From Mesorhizobium jarvisii (lineage in GTDB: Bacteria > Pseudomonadota > Alphaproteobacteria > Rhizobiales > Rhizobiaceae), in assembly GCF_003601985.1 (NCBI RefSeq), contig NZ_QZXA01000003.1, positions 372,001 through 436,000 of the forward strand: a stretch of 64,000 nucleotides of DNA, in the 5' to 3' direction. Shown in pieces: positions 27,409 through 36,139 of the stretch. The notes beneath the pieces are model-generated. The model searched no databases, was not told the DNA's origin, and worked only from the letters and a program-made list of their open reading frames with translations. Positions within the stretch are counted from its first letter, which is position 1. Each line of letters begins with the position of its first letter. Made by a program: the position numbers and the translations under genes.

Positions 27409-27446
27409 GTCCGCATTCCGGTGGCACGCCGGGTGTCGGTCCGCTG

Positions 27447-27461
27447 TTAACCTTCTGTTAA
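27447..27461 (+). promoter_or_regulatory. CtrA-type box upstream of rcdA
   Basis: TTAA-CCTTCTG-TTAA matches the full TTAA-N7-TTAA consensus, 115 bases upstream of the rcdA ATG. In Caulobacter rcdA belongs to the CtrA regulon, so feedback control is plausible here. Confidence 0.6.
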
Positions 27462-27575
27462 ACATGTGCTTGCCTTCACCCCCGGCGAAGCGCATTTTCA
27501 AGCTTCAGTCAGATAGGGTGCCGGGTGTATCGGCAGTGAACCGAATCGGCCGGTTGCAAGTGCAGGGGCGTATCA

Positions 27576-28109
27576 ATGAACGAGCCTTCGAAGGGCAGTG
27601 CGAAAACCGTCAAACTGGCGGAGCGCCGGGTTTTTTCGCATTCCTTCAAACCGCTCTACCAGGAAGGCATGGGGCTGGTCGAACAGGCGGCCGAGTATCT
27701 CGACGGCAAGGGCCGTGCCGAGGCCAAGAAGCTGTCGCGCCTGGCGGCCACGCTCTACGCGGCCGAATCGATGCGGCTGACGACCAGGCTGATGCAGGTT
27801 GCCTCCTGGTTGCTTTTGCAGCGCGCGGCCAATTCCGGCGAGATGACCCGCGACCAGGTCGCTTCGGAAAAGTCCAAGGTGCGCCTCGATACCGCTTCCG
27901 CGCATGACGAAGCCGCCGGCTGGGCCGAACTGCCCGAGGAGTTCCTCGACCTGGTCAACCGCTCGCTTCGCCTGCAGGCATTGGTGCGCCGCATGGACGA
28001 CGAGATCTACGGCGCCGGCGCGGTAGCCGACATGCAGCCCATTGGCCGCCGGCCCAATCCGGTTTCCGACCAGATCAGCCTGCTCAACACGGCGTTCGCC
28101 CGCAACTGA
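27576..28109 (+). CDS. rcdA: DUF1465 protein, regulator of CtrA degradation (RcdA)
   Basis: A 177-residue cytoplasmic protein of the DUF1465/RcdA family. Conserved parts are FSHSFKPLYQEGMGLVEQAAEYLDG and LAATLYAAESMRLTTRLMQVASWLL in the helical core, plus a flexible C-terminal tail starting near GAGAVADMQP. In Caulobacter RcdA is an adaptor that, with CpdR and PopA, delivers CtrA to ClpXP. A CtrA-type box lies upstream. It is followed by ruvC after 93 bases. Confidence 0.85.
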   Translation: MNEPSKGSAKTVKLAERRVFSHSFKPLYQEGMGLVEQAAEYLDGKGRAEAKKLSRLAATLYAAESMRLTTRLMQVASWLLLQRAANSGEMTRDQVASEKSKVRLDTASAHDEAAGWAELPEEFLDLVNRSLRLQALVRRMDDEIYGAGAVADMQPIGRRPNPVSDQISLLNTAFARN

Positions 28110-28202
28110 GCGGCTTCGGAATATTTCCAGCTCGACAGGCCTCCGTTTCCGGTTTGTTCACATTTCGCTGGCATCGCTGTCCCCCGGAGGTAAAGTGACC
28201 GG

Positions 28203-28712
28203 ATGGGGGACGCGATTCGCATCATCGGCATCGATCCGGGGCTCAGACGCACCGGCTGGGGCATCGTCGAGAGCCTCGGCAATTCCTTGCGCTTCGTCGC
28301 GTCCGGCACCGTGCGCTCCGAGGACAAGGCGGCGCTGGCGACGCGGCTCTGCCAATTGCATGACGGGCTCGCCGAAGTCCTGCATGCGGCAATGCCGCAT
28401 GAGGCGGCCGTCGAACAGACTTTCGTCAACAAGGATGCCGTGGCGACGCTGAAGCTCGGCCAGGCGCGCGGCATCGCCATGCTAGTGCCGGCGCGTGCCG
28501 GCCTTGTCGTCGCCGAATACGCGCCCAATGCGGTGAAGAAGGCGGTCATCGGCGTCGGCCATGGCGACAAGAAGCAGATCCACATGATGGTGAAGGTGCT
28601 GCTGCCGAAAGCGACCTTCGATACCGAACACGCCGCCGACGCGCTGGCCATCGCGATTTGCCACGCGCATCACCGCCAGAGCGCCGCCTACCGGATGGCG
28701 CTTGCCGGCTAG
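28203..28712 (+). CDS. ruvC: Crossover junction endodeoxyribonuclease RuvC
   Basis: A 169-residue Holliday-junction resolvase, active as a dimer with RuvAB. Catalytic acidic residues are all present: Asp11 in GIDPG, Glu71 in VEQTF, and His143/Asp146 in [13 protein letters not shown]. The length is normal. The usual partner ruvA does not follow directly: a VapBC module lies between them, separating ruvC from ruvAB by 750 bases. Confidence 0.96.
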   Translation: MGDAIRIIGIDPGLRRTGWGIVESLGNSLRFVASGTVRSEDKAALATRLCQLHDGLAEVLHAAMPHEAAVEQTFVNKDAVATLKLGQARGIAMLVPARAGLVVAEYAPNAVKKAVIGVGHGDKKQIHMMVKVLLPKATFDTEHAADALAIAICHAHHRQSAAYRMALAG

Positions 28713-28720
28713 CGATGTTC

Positions 28721-28766
28721 TTGACTTGTTCACGTTGAGCGGATAAGTAATACCTTGGAGGTATTA
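28721..28766 (+). promoter_or_regulatory. vapBC promoter and autoregulatory inverted repeat
   Basis: TTGACT (28721-28726), 17-base spacer, TAAGTA (28744-28749). The inverted repeat TAATACC-TTGGA-GGTATTA (28748-28766) overlaps the start of transcription and holds the GGAGG ribosome-binding site in its centre. It probably binds the VapBC complex. Confidence 0.65.
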
Positions 28767-28768
28767 CC

Positions 28769-29038
28769 ATGCGCGTCACCACCAAGGGGCAAGTGACAAT
28801 CCCCAAGCCGATAAGGGACCATCTGGGCATCGGTCCGGGTTCCGAGGTTGAGTTCGTGGCCACCGACGGGGGCGTTCAGCTGGTTGCCGTCAACGAGAAC
28901 CTCTCCGAGGAGGAGAAATTGCGCAGGCTCCAAGATGTCCTCGACCGGATGGAGGGGACGTTGGACCTGGGGGGCATGACCACCGACCAATACATGGAGT
29001 GGTTGAGGGGGCCGCGTGAAGATCTCGACGTTGATTGA
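28769..29038 (+). CDS. AbrB/MazE-type antitoxin (VapB)
   Basis: An 89-residue antitoxin. The N-terminal swapped-hairpin DNA-binding domain shows MRVTTKGQVTIPKPIRDHLG, the standard SpoVT/AbrB opening. The C-terminal half is acidic and should wrap the toxin. It overlaps the toxin gene by 23 bases. It has its own promoter with an operator and sits inside the ruv cluster, which argues for acquisition as a cassette. Confidence 0.88.
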   Translation: MRVTTKGQVTIPKPIRDHLGIGPGSEVEFVATDGGVQLVAVNENLSEEEKLRRLQDVLDRMEGTLDLGGMTTDQYMEWLRGPREDLDVD

Positions 29039-29435
29039 CACAAATGTCCTGATCGACGTTTGGGGACCAGCCGGGCCGATGAAAGAATGGTCGGCATCGG
29101 CGATCGCCTTCTGCCGCCGCGACGGTGCGTTGGTCGTCAATTCGATCATCTGGTCCGAGTTAGCACCGCTGATCGCGACAGAGGCCGCACTTCGAAAAGC
29201 CGTCGCCATGCTGGAGATGGATCGCGAACTTGTGCCCTGGGACGCGGCATTCCTTGCCGGCGCCACGCATTCCCGCTATCGCCGGGCCGGTGGCATCAGG
29301 GAAAGGACCTTGCCTGATTTCTTTATCGGCGCTCATGCAACCGTTGCCGGGCATCGTCTTTTGACCCGCGACGCCGCGCGTTATCGCAGTTACTTTCCCG
29401 ACCTCGACATCATTTCTCCGGAAACCCACCCATGA
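29016..29435 (+). CDS. PIN-domain ribonuclease toxin (VapC)
   Basis: A 139-residue PIN-domain toxin starting at GTG 29016. The acidic metal-binding residues are intact: Asp8 in LIDTNVLID, Glu48 in IIWSEL, Asp101 in LPDFFIGAHA and Asp119 in LLTRDAARY. VapC toxins cut tRNA or rRNA; the target here is unknown. Overlap with the antitoxin ensures coupled translation. It ends 27 bases before ruvA. Confidence 0.88.
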   Translation: MKISTLIDTNVLIDVWGPAGPMKEWSASAIAFCRRDGALVVNSIIWSELAPLIATEAALRKAVAMLEMDRELVPWDAAFLAGATHSRYRRAGGIRERTLPDFFIGAHATVAGHRLLTRDAARYRSYFPDLDIISPETHP

Positions 29436-29462
29436 GGGCCCATCTTCCATGAAAGACCCGGC

Positions 29463-30083
29463 ATGATAGGCAAGCTCAAGGGCACGCTGGACGAGATCGA
29501 CGAGGATCATTGCCTCGTCGACATCCACGGCGTCGGCTATGTCGCCTATTGCTCGGCGCGCACGCTGGCAGCGCTGCCTTCGCCCGGCGAAGCGGTGGTG
29601 CTGTTCATCGAGACCTATGTGCGCGAGGATATGCTGCGCCTCTATGGTTTCCAGTCGCAGCTTGAGCGGGAGTGGTTTCGGTTGCTGATGAACAATGTGC
29701 CGGGTGTCGGCGCCAAGGTGGCGCTGGCCATCCTGTCGACGCTGGCGCCGGCCGACCTCGCCAATGCGATCGCGCTGCGCGACATCGCCATGGTTTCCCG
29801 CGCGCCTGGCGTCGGCAAGAAGGTGGCCGAGCGCATCGTCACCGAATTGAAGAACAAGGCGCCCGCCTATGCGGGCGCCGCCTCCGGCACCATCGGCCTG
29901 AAGCAGGAACTCGGTGAAGGTGTCGCCCCGGCCCCGATCACCGACGCGGTCTCGGCACTGGTCAATCTCGGCTATTCGCGCGACACCGCCGCCAATGCGG
30001 TCGCCGCGGCACTGAAGACGGCAGGCGAGGACGCGGATGCCTCGAAGCTGATCCGCTTCGGGCTGAAGGAACTGGCGCGGTGA
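29463..30083 (+). CDS. ruvA: Holliday junction branch migration protein RuvA
   Basis: A 206-residue DNA-junction-binding protein that forms tetramers and loads RuvB. Domain I begins [12 protein letters not shown]; helix-hairpin-helix motifs are [13 protein letters not shown] and [13 protein letters not shown]; the C-terminal RuvB-binding domain includes [16 protein letters not shown]. The length is normal. It is separated from ruvC by vapBC and followed by ruvB after 43 bases. Confidence 0.97.
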
Positions 30084-30126
30084 GGGCTCGCTTGTCCCTC
30101 CTCTTGCCATATGCAAGGAAGACAGT

Positions 30127-31164
30127 ATGAGCCTGTCGCCCCGTCTCATTGCGCCGGAAAAACGCGGCGAGGATGCCGATCAGACCTTGCGGCCGCAGAC
30201 GCTCGCCGACTTTGTCGGCCAGGCGGCGGTGCGGGCCAATCTCAAAGTCTTCATCGAGGCCGCCAAGGGCCGCAACGAGGCGCTCGACCATGTGCTGTTC
30301 GTCGGACCGCCGGGGCTGGGCAAGACGACGCTGGCGCAGATCATGGCGCGTGAACTCGGCGTCAATTTCCGCTCGACCTCCGGACCGGTCATCGCCAAGG
30401 CCGGCGATCTCGCGGCACTGCTGACCAATCTCGAAGAAGGCGACGTGCTGTTCATCGACGAGATCCATCGGCTGAACCCGGCGGTGGAGGAAATCCTCTA
30501 TCCGGCAATGGAGGATTTCCAACTCGACCTGATCATCGGGGAGGGGCCGGCGGCGCGTTCGGTCAAGATCGACCTCGCCCGTTTCACGCTCGTAGCCGCC
30601 ACCACGCGGCTTGGCCTGCTCACCAATCCGCTGCGCGACCGGTTCGGCATTCCGGTGCGGCTCAACTTCTATACGGTCGAGGAATTGGAGCAGATCGTGC
30701 GGCGCGGCGCGCGCATCCTGCAAATGCCGCTCGGCGACGACGGCGCGCTGGAAATCGCGCGGCGCGCGCGCGGCACACCGCGCATCGCGGGGCGGCTGTT
30801 GCGCCGCGTGCGCGACTTCGCCTCGGTCGCCGGCGACGGCCATGTCGATCGCCTGATCGCCGACGAGGCATTGACCCGGCTGGAGGTCGACGCGCTCGGG
30901 CTCGATGCGCTCGACCGCCGCTATCTCTCGATGATCGCCCGCAATTTCGGTGGCGGTCCGGTCGGCATCGAGACGATCGCCGCTGGGCTGTCCGAGCCGC
31001 GCGACGCCATCGAGGACATCATCGAGCCCTATCTGATCCAGCAGGGTTTCATCCAGCGCACGCCGCGCGGCCGCATGCTGACGGCCAATGCCTGGCGCCA
31101 TCTCGGCCTCGATGCGCCGAAGGATTTGGCGCAGCAGCAGATCAACCTGTTCCAGGAAGAATAG
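30127..31164 (+). CDS. ruvB: Holliday junction branch migration ATPase RuvB
   Basis: A 345-residue AAA+ motor that drives branch migration with RuvA. Walker A is GPPGLGKT at 60-67, Walker B is LFIDEIHR, and sensor and arginine-finger regions ([16 protein letters not shown]) are intact. The C-terminal winged helix ends with [13 protein letters not shown]. In most Rhizobiales ybgC follows directly; here two extra genes intervene. Confidence 0.97.
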
Positions 31165-31323
31165 CCCCCAACCGTTCAGGCGCGGGTTCCCAGACCATCG
31201 ATCAAGGATATGTGACCCGTCTTGCGCAAAATCTGCGCGTCTTCGCCGATTTGCCGGCGTAATCGTGGATTTTATCGGACGCGTGCGGGCAACCGCTGCG
31301 ATCGAGGGGCCGGGAGCCAGTCC

Positions 31324-32220
31324 ATGATCACCAGACGCGGGTTCCTGCGCTTCATCGGCGGGTCGTTCCTGACGGCTGCCGCGCTCGGCGCCTATGCGGT
31401 CGGCATCGAGCCGATGCTCTTGACCCATGTGAAGCGCTACGCGCTGACGCCGCCGCACTGGCCTGATGGCCTGAAGCTGCGGGTTGTGGCGCTCGCCGAT
31501 ATCCATGCCTGCCGACCCTGGATGACGCAGGAACGGATTGCTTCGCTCGCCGAAGACGCCAATGCACTGCAGCCGGACCTCATCGTGCTGCTGGGCGACT
31601 ATATTGCCGGCATGCCGCTGGTGACGGGGCCGGTGACGCCATCGCAATGGGCGTCCGCGCTGTCGGGCCTCAAGGCGCCGCTCGGCGTGCTGTCGATCCT
31701 CGGCAATCACGATTGGTGGAACGATGGTTTCGCGCAGCGCGCCGGAGCCGGCCCGACCATTGCGCGCAAGGCGCTGGAAAAGGTCGGCATCCCGGTGCTG
31801 GAGAACGATGTCGTTCGCCTGGAGAAGGATGGCCATAGTGTCTGGATCGCCGGCCTGGCCGATCAGCTGGCGTTGCTGCCGGCCAGGAAGGGCGACGGGT
31901 TCAGGGGGCTCGACGATCTCGACGGCACGCTGGCCAAGGTTGGCGACACCGCGCCGATCATCCTGCTCGCCCACGAGCCTGATATTTTTCCGACCGTCCC
32001 GTCGCGGGTTTCGCTGACCCTGTCGGGCCACACCCATGGCGGGCAGGTGCGATTGTTCGGCTATTCGCCTGTCGTGCCGTCGCGTTTCGGCAACCGCTAC
32101 GCCTATGGCCACGTCGTCGAGAACGACCGCAATTTGATCGTCTCAGGTGGGCTCGGCTTCAGCATCATGCCGGTGCGCTTCGGCGTGCGGCCGGAGATCC
32201 TGCAGATCGACCTCGGCTGA
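31324..32220 (+). CDS. Metallophosphoesterase with Tat-type signal
   Basis: A 298-residue calcineurin-like phosphoesterase. The N-terminus ITRRGFLRFIGGSFLTAA has the twin-arginine motif, so folded export to the periplasm or membrane is predicted. Metal motifs: ALADIHA, LLGDYIAG, LGNHDWW and LSGHTHGGQVRLFG. It resembles YaeI/YkuE-type enzymes that act on lipid or lipid-A-like phosphates (inference). It lies between ruvB and ybgC, beside a damaged glycosidase gene, as an insertion into an otherwise conserved cluster. Confidence 0.88.
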   Translation: MITRRGFLRFIGGSFLTAAALGAYAVGIEPMLLTHVKRYALTPPHWPDGLKLRVVALADIHACRPWMTQERIASLAEDANALQPDLIVLLGDYIAGMPLVTGPVTPSQWASALSGLKAPLGVLSILGNHDWWNDGFAQRAGAGPTIARKALEKVGIPVLENDVVRLEKDGHSVWIAGLADQLALLPARKGDGFRGLDDLDGTLAKVGDTAPIILLAHEPDIFPTVPSRVSLTLSGHTHGGQVRLFGYSPVVPSRFGNRYAYGHVVENDRNLIVSGGLGFSIMPVRFGVRPEILQIDLG

Positions 32221-32235
32221 TCTGAACAACGGCTC

Positions 32236-33485
32236 TCAGTGAAGCGAGCGGATCACGTCCATCACATCCGGCTCGACCTTGTCACTATTGAAGGCATCGA
32301 CGATGCCGAAGGCGCCGCCATAACTCCACACCGACCATGAGAAACCATGCGCCTCGGCCCTGGCGATCATGTCCTTGACGTAAGCGGCGCGGTACGGCGC
32401 CGGCATCACATAGGCGTTGCCGTATTCCTGGCGGATCATGCCGAACTCGCCCAGCGTGATGTTTTCGGGCTTGATGCCGTTGGCCTTCGCCCATGCCTCG
32501 ACCCTTTTGAACGGCGCGTCCATCAGGCCGAGCAGCTTGTCGGGGCTGTCCATGCGGGCGACCTGTTCGTCGAGATAGGCAAGCAGCCCGCTCTGCCGCG
32601 TCCACGGCGCCTCGGCCTTGATCCGGGCGCGGATGGTGTCGAGCGCCACGTCGAGCTGCGCATTCGGCACGGCATCAAGCGGATAGGGCAGGCCGGTCAC
32701 ATAGGGGATAAAGTCGCCGGCCCAGGTCGCGCCCTGGTGGGTGAGCAGGAACGGATCGTAGGAGTGGAAGGTCCAGATGACATTGTCGTCGGGGATCGCC
32801 TTGGGATCGATCTTCTCCAGGGACGAGGCGGCGGAATAGCAGGCTCCGGTCAGCACCAGCGTCAGTTTCCCAGCCGACGATCGTGCCGCGGCGAACAATT
32901 CGCGCTGGCGGTCCGGCCACAGGCTGGTGCCGTCGCTGTCGCAGTCGACGATCGGTTCGTTCATAAGCTCGAAGGCGACTTGGCCCGGATCTTCGCCGGC
33001 CAGGGTGCGGGCCATCTTGCGCACCATGTCGACGTAGCGGTCAAAGGTCCGCGGATCATCCATCACCTGCGCCATGCCGATCTTGCGGCGGCCGCCGGCC
33101 GGGATCAGGTGCATGTCGACGATCACCTTCAGGCCGCACGGTTGATCATGCGCACCGAGTCCAGCACGCTGGCATAGAGGTCATGGCGCAGCGCCGTTGT
33201 CTGGTCGGACAGGAAAGGCGACGGGTCTACCGGCATACGCAGGAAATCGAAGCCTGCTTCCTTGAGCGCTCTGAGATCGTCATCTCCAAGGAATTTGCGC
33301 CATTCCGGATAGGGCAGTATGGTCCTGGCGTCGCCCCATTGATCCTCGCCGGGCCAGGTGACCCACTGGTCGAGATTGAGGCCGCGCTTCATCGTGAAAG
33401 TCGCTGCCTGGCCAGGCAGCACCAAGGCCATGAGCACCAGCAGCGCCGCCATCAAACTCTTGATCATCGCCGTCAACGGTGCCAT
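32236..33485 (-). pseudogene. GH5-family glycosidase (cellulase-like), frameshifted
   Basis: Two reading frames together encode one secreted glycoside hydrolase family 5 protein of about 416 residues. The first part starts with a signal peptide (MIKSLMAALLVLMALVLPGQA or a few residues earlier) and runs to VRMINRAA plus stop near 33130. The rest, from KVIVDMHLIPAG onward, is in the -1 frame and keeps the acid/base motif FELMNEP and nucleophile motif LGEFG. Adding one G at the GCGGCC near 33132-33137 restores the expected NRAGLKVIVDMH. It is a true single-base deletion or a sequencing error. Antiparallel to its neighbours. Confidence 0.8.
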
Positions 33486-33542
33486 CCGATGCTTTGTCGC
33501 GCGGAGAACAGGTGCCTCGTCGGGACTTAAAAAGGAAGCGCA

Positions 33543-34025
33543 ATGGACGATCATGGTGAATCGGCGACGCTGCTGGCCGGGCTTTCCGGCGCGCTGACGG
33601 CGTTCGGCCACCGGCTGATGGCGCGGGTCTATTATGCCGACACCGATTTCTCCGGCGTCGTCTACCATGCGCGCTATCTCGAATTCCTCGAGCGCGGCCG
33701 CTCCGACTATCTCAGGCTCACCGGCGTGCATCACACGGAGCTCGCCGACGGCAAGCATGGCGAGAAGATCGTCTGGGTGGTGCGGCGCATGGAGATCGAT
33801 TTCCGCAGCCCCGCCCGCATCGACGACATCCTGACCGTTGACACCCGCACCGACACCATTTCCGGCGCGCGCATCTTCATGGCGCAGCAGCTCAAGCGCG
33901 GCGACGAGGTGCTGGTCGAAGCCAAGGTCGAGGCGGCGATCATCGGCGAGAATGGACGACCGCGGCGCTTTCCCAAGGAATGGGTCGCGGCGTTCATGCC
34001 CAAGTTTCGTGTTTCGCCTGATTAA
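33543..34025 (+). CDS. ybgC: Tol-Pal system acyl-CoA thioesterase
   Basis: A 160-residue hotdog-fold thioesterase. The active-site block VYYADTDFSGVVYHARYLEFLERGR is complete, including the catalytic Asp. YbgC hydrolyses acyl-CoA or acyl-ACP and is linked to phospholipid synthesis at the membrane. It normally heads the tol-pal operon. Here it is divided from tolQ by a ParDE module, so it may have a separate transcript. GGAAG precedes the ATG. Confidence 0.93.
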   Translation: MDDHGESATLLAGLSGALTAFGHRLMARVYYADTDFSGVVYHARYLEFLERGRSDYLRLTGVHHTELADGKHGEKIVWVVRRMEIDFRSPARIDDILTVDTRTDTISGARIFMAQQLKRGDEVLVEAKVEAAIIGENGRPRRFPKEWVAAFMPKFRVSPD

Positions 34026-34068
34026 ACGGTTGGCCCGACAACGGAGCTTGTGTGCCTCCTGAAAATGG

Positions 34069-34097
34069 TATGACAGTGTCATACATTGTGCTATAAG
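34069..34097 (+). promoter_or_regulatory. parDE promoter and operator
   Basis: Perfect palindrome TATGACA-G-TGTCATA at 34069-34083 overlaps the -35 element ATGACA (34070-34075). A 16-base spacer leads to TATAAG (34092-34097). It is the likely binding site of the ParD ribbon-helix-helix dimer. Confidence 0.65.
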
Positions 34098-34120
34098 GTA
34101 GGACAGGGAAGACATTCGCC

Positions 34121-34396
34121 ATGAGAACCAGCAAACCAATAAGCGTGACGCTCGGCCGCCAGCAAAGCAGCCTGGACGCCCGCTTGGCGTCGGGAGCTTA
34201 TGATTCCGCGAGCGAAGTCATGCGTGCCGCGCTTCGCGCCCTTGACCGCGAGGAGCAGGTCATCACCGCCATCATGCGAGCCAAGGTGCAGGAAGCTCTT
34301 GACGATCCTCGCCCGGATATCCCGGCCGAGGACGTGTTCAAGGCATTGCGCGAGCATCATGCAGACCGCCTGAAGGTCGCCAAGCGTGACGCATAG
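34121..34396 (+). CDS. ParD-type antitoxin
   Basis: A 91-residue antitoxin with an N-terminal ribbon-helix-helix (KPISVTLGRQQSSLDARLASG, then YDSASEVMRAALRAL). The C-terminal tail binds the toxin. It overlaps the toxin gene by 11 bases, and a palindromic operator lies upstream. It is inserted between ybgC and tolQ. Confidence 0.9.
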   Translation: MRTSKPISVTLGRQQSSLDARLASGAYDSASEVMRAALRALDREEQVITAIMRAKVQEALDDPRPDIPAEDVFKALREHHADRLKVAKRDA

Positions 34397-34772
34397 GGTC
34401 GTTTTCAGACCTTCGGCGCAGTCCGACCTCTTTGCCATTTACAATTACATCGAAAAGGAAAGCGGTGCCGCGCGCGCCGGTGGCTATATCGACCGCATCG
34501 AGGCCGCGTGCATGGCGCTATCAACGTTCCCGGAACGCGGCTCCGTTCGCGATGCCATCGGATCCGGAATCCGGGTTGTCGGCTTTGAACGGCGTGCGTC
34601 CATCCTGTTCCGGGTCGACGGGCAGCAAGTGCTGATCCCGCGCGTCCTCTATGGCGGGCAGGACTACCCCACCGACCACGTGGATGAGACCGACTCCCAG
34701 GGAGTGGAAGCGCATCGGTCTCGCCACCAGGCGCGGCAATGCGCCGCGCCTTATTCACTAACCCATCCTTAA
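34386..34772 (+). CDS. ParE/RelE-superfamily toxin with extended tail
   Basis: A 128-residue toxin starting at GTG 34386. The first about 97 residues match ParE (VVFRPSAQSDLFAIYNYIE, AGGYIDRIEAACMAL, FPERGSVRD, LFRVDGQQVLIPRVLYGGQD). ParE toxins poison DNA gyrase. The last about 30 residues (from HVDETDSQG) are polar and unlike the family, as if the original stop was lost and translation now runs into flanking DNA. The tail overlaps a CtrA-like half-site ahead of tolQ. Confidence 0.85.
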   Translation: MTHRVVFRPSAQSDLFAIYNYIEKESGAARAGGYIDRIEAACMALSTFPERGSVRDAIGSGIRVVGFERRASILFRVDGQQVLIPRVLYGGQDYPTDHVDETDSQGVEAHRSRHQARQCAAPYSLTHP

Positions 34773-34835
34773 CCATAACGGTTCATGAAGAGATTGGTGA
34801 AGATTGGCGCTATCCAGCGCCTTCCTTTCACCAAT
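34758..34835 (+). promoter_or_regulatory. tolQ upstream region: CtrA-like site and large hairpin
   Basis: CTAA-N7-TTAA (34758-34772) is one base away from the CtrA consensus. Next comes an interrupted inverted repeat: outer arms ATTGGTGAA (34793-34801) and TTCACCAAT (34827-34835), inner arms GGCGCT (34806-34811) and AGCGCC (34816-34821). It is not followed by a T-tract, so it is more likely a regulatory or repeat structure than a terminator. Confidence 0.45.
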
Positions 34836-34957
34836 ATTTGCCCTGAAAAGGCCGCTAACGGCACGGTTTGGGGCGTCCGGTAGCTTCGTGCGAACCGACC
34901 ACAAGGGATGCCAGGGGCCAGCCGCCAGCTTCGCCCGGAAATCTTAAGGACGTAACG

Positions 34958-35668
34958 ATGGAAAATATCGCACTCGCCGAACCGGGCGCGCAATTGTCGA
35001 TTTGGGCGCTGTTCATGCAGGCCAGCTGGGTGGTCAAGCTGGTCATGATCGGGCTGCTCTGCGCCTCGGTCTGGACCTGGGCGATCATCATCGACAAGCT
35101 GGTTGCCTATGGCCGCATGCGGCTGGCGCTGAACCGCTTCGAGCAGGTCTTCTGGTCCGGACAGTCGCTGGAGGAGCTCTACCGCACGCTCGCCGACCGC
35201 AAAACCTCTGGCATGGGCGCCATTTTCGTCGCCGCCATGCGCGAGTGGAAGAAGAGTTTTGAGAAGGGCGCCAAGACGCCGCTCGGGCTGCAGACCCGCA
35301 TCGACAAGGCGATGGACCTGGCGCTGACCCGCGAGATGGAGAAGCTTGAGGGTCGTCTCGGCTTCCTGGCTACCACCGGCTCGGCGGCCCCGTTCATCGG
35401 TCTGTTCGGCACGGTCATCGGCATCATGACGTCGTTCCAGGCCATTGCCGGCTCCAAGAACACCAGCCTCGCGGTGGTCGCACCCGGTATCGCCGAGGCG
35501 CTGCTGGCGACGGCCATCGGCCTGCTCGCCGCCATCCCGGCGGTCATCGCCTACAACAAGCTGTCATCGGATGCGAGCAAGCTCGCGGTGCGCATGGAAG
35601 GGTTCTCCGACGAGTTCTCCGCCATACTCTCGCGCCAAATCGATGAAAAAGTCGCGCCGAAGGCCTGA
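34958..35668 (+). CDS. tolQ: Tol-Pal system protein TolQ
   Basis: A 236-residue inner-membrane protein with three helices (about 22-45, 138-165 and 172-200) and the proton-channel block LGFLATTGSAAPFIGLFGTV. TolQ and TolR form the ion-driven motor that energises TolA at the division site. The ATG at 34958 has AAGGA upstream and begins MENIALAEP. It starts the tolQRAB-pal operon; tolR follows after 10 bases. Confidence 0.97.
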   Translation: MENIALAEPGAQLSIWALFMQASWVVKLVMIGLLCASVWTWAIIIDKLVAYGRMRLALNRFEQVFWSGQSLEELYRTLADRKTSGMGAIFVAAMREWKKSFEKGAKTPLGLQTRIDKAMDLALTREMEKLEGRLGFLATTGSAAPFIGLFGTVIGIMTSFQAIAGSKNTSLAVVAPGIAEALLATAIGLLAAIPAVIAYNKLSSDASKLAVRMEGFSDEFSAILSRQIDEKVAPKA

Positions 35669-35678
35669 GGAGTAGCTG

Positions 35679-36131
<453 letters not shown>

Positions 36132-36139
36132 ACAAGAAG

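Noticed and set aside
29962..32112. 716-codon minus-strand frame opposite ruvA, ruvB and the phosphoesterase
   Set aside because: Spans three real genes and the spaces between them; no family motif.
32236..33485. Programmed ribosomal frameshift in the GH5 gene
   Set aside because: No slippery heptamer or downstream structure at the shift point; a one-base deletion or sequencing error explains it more simply.
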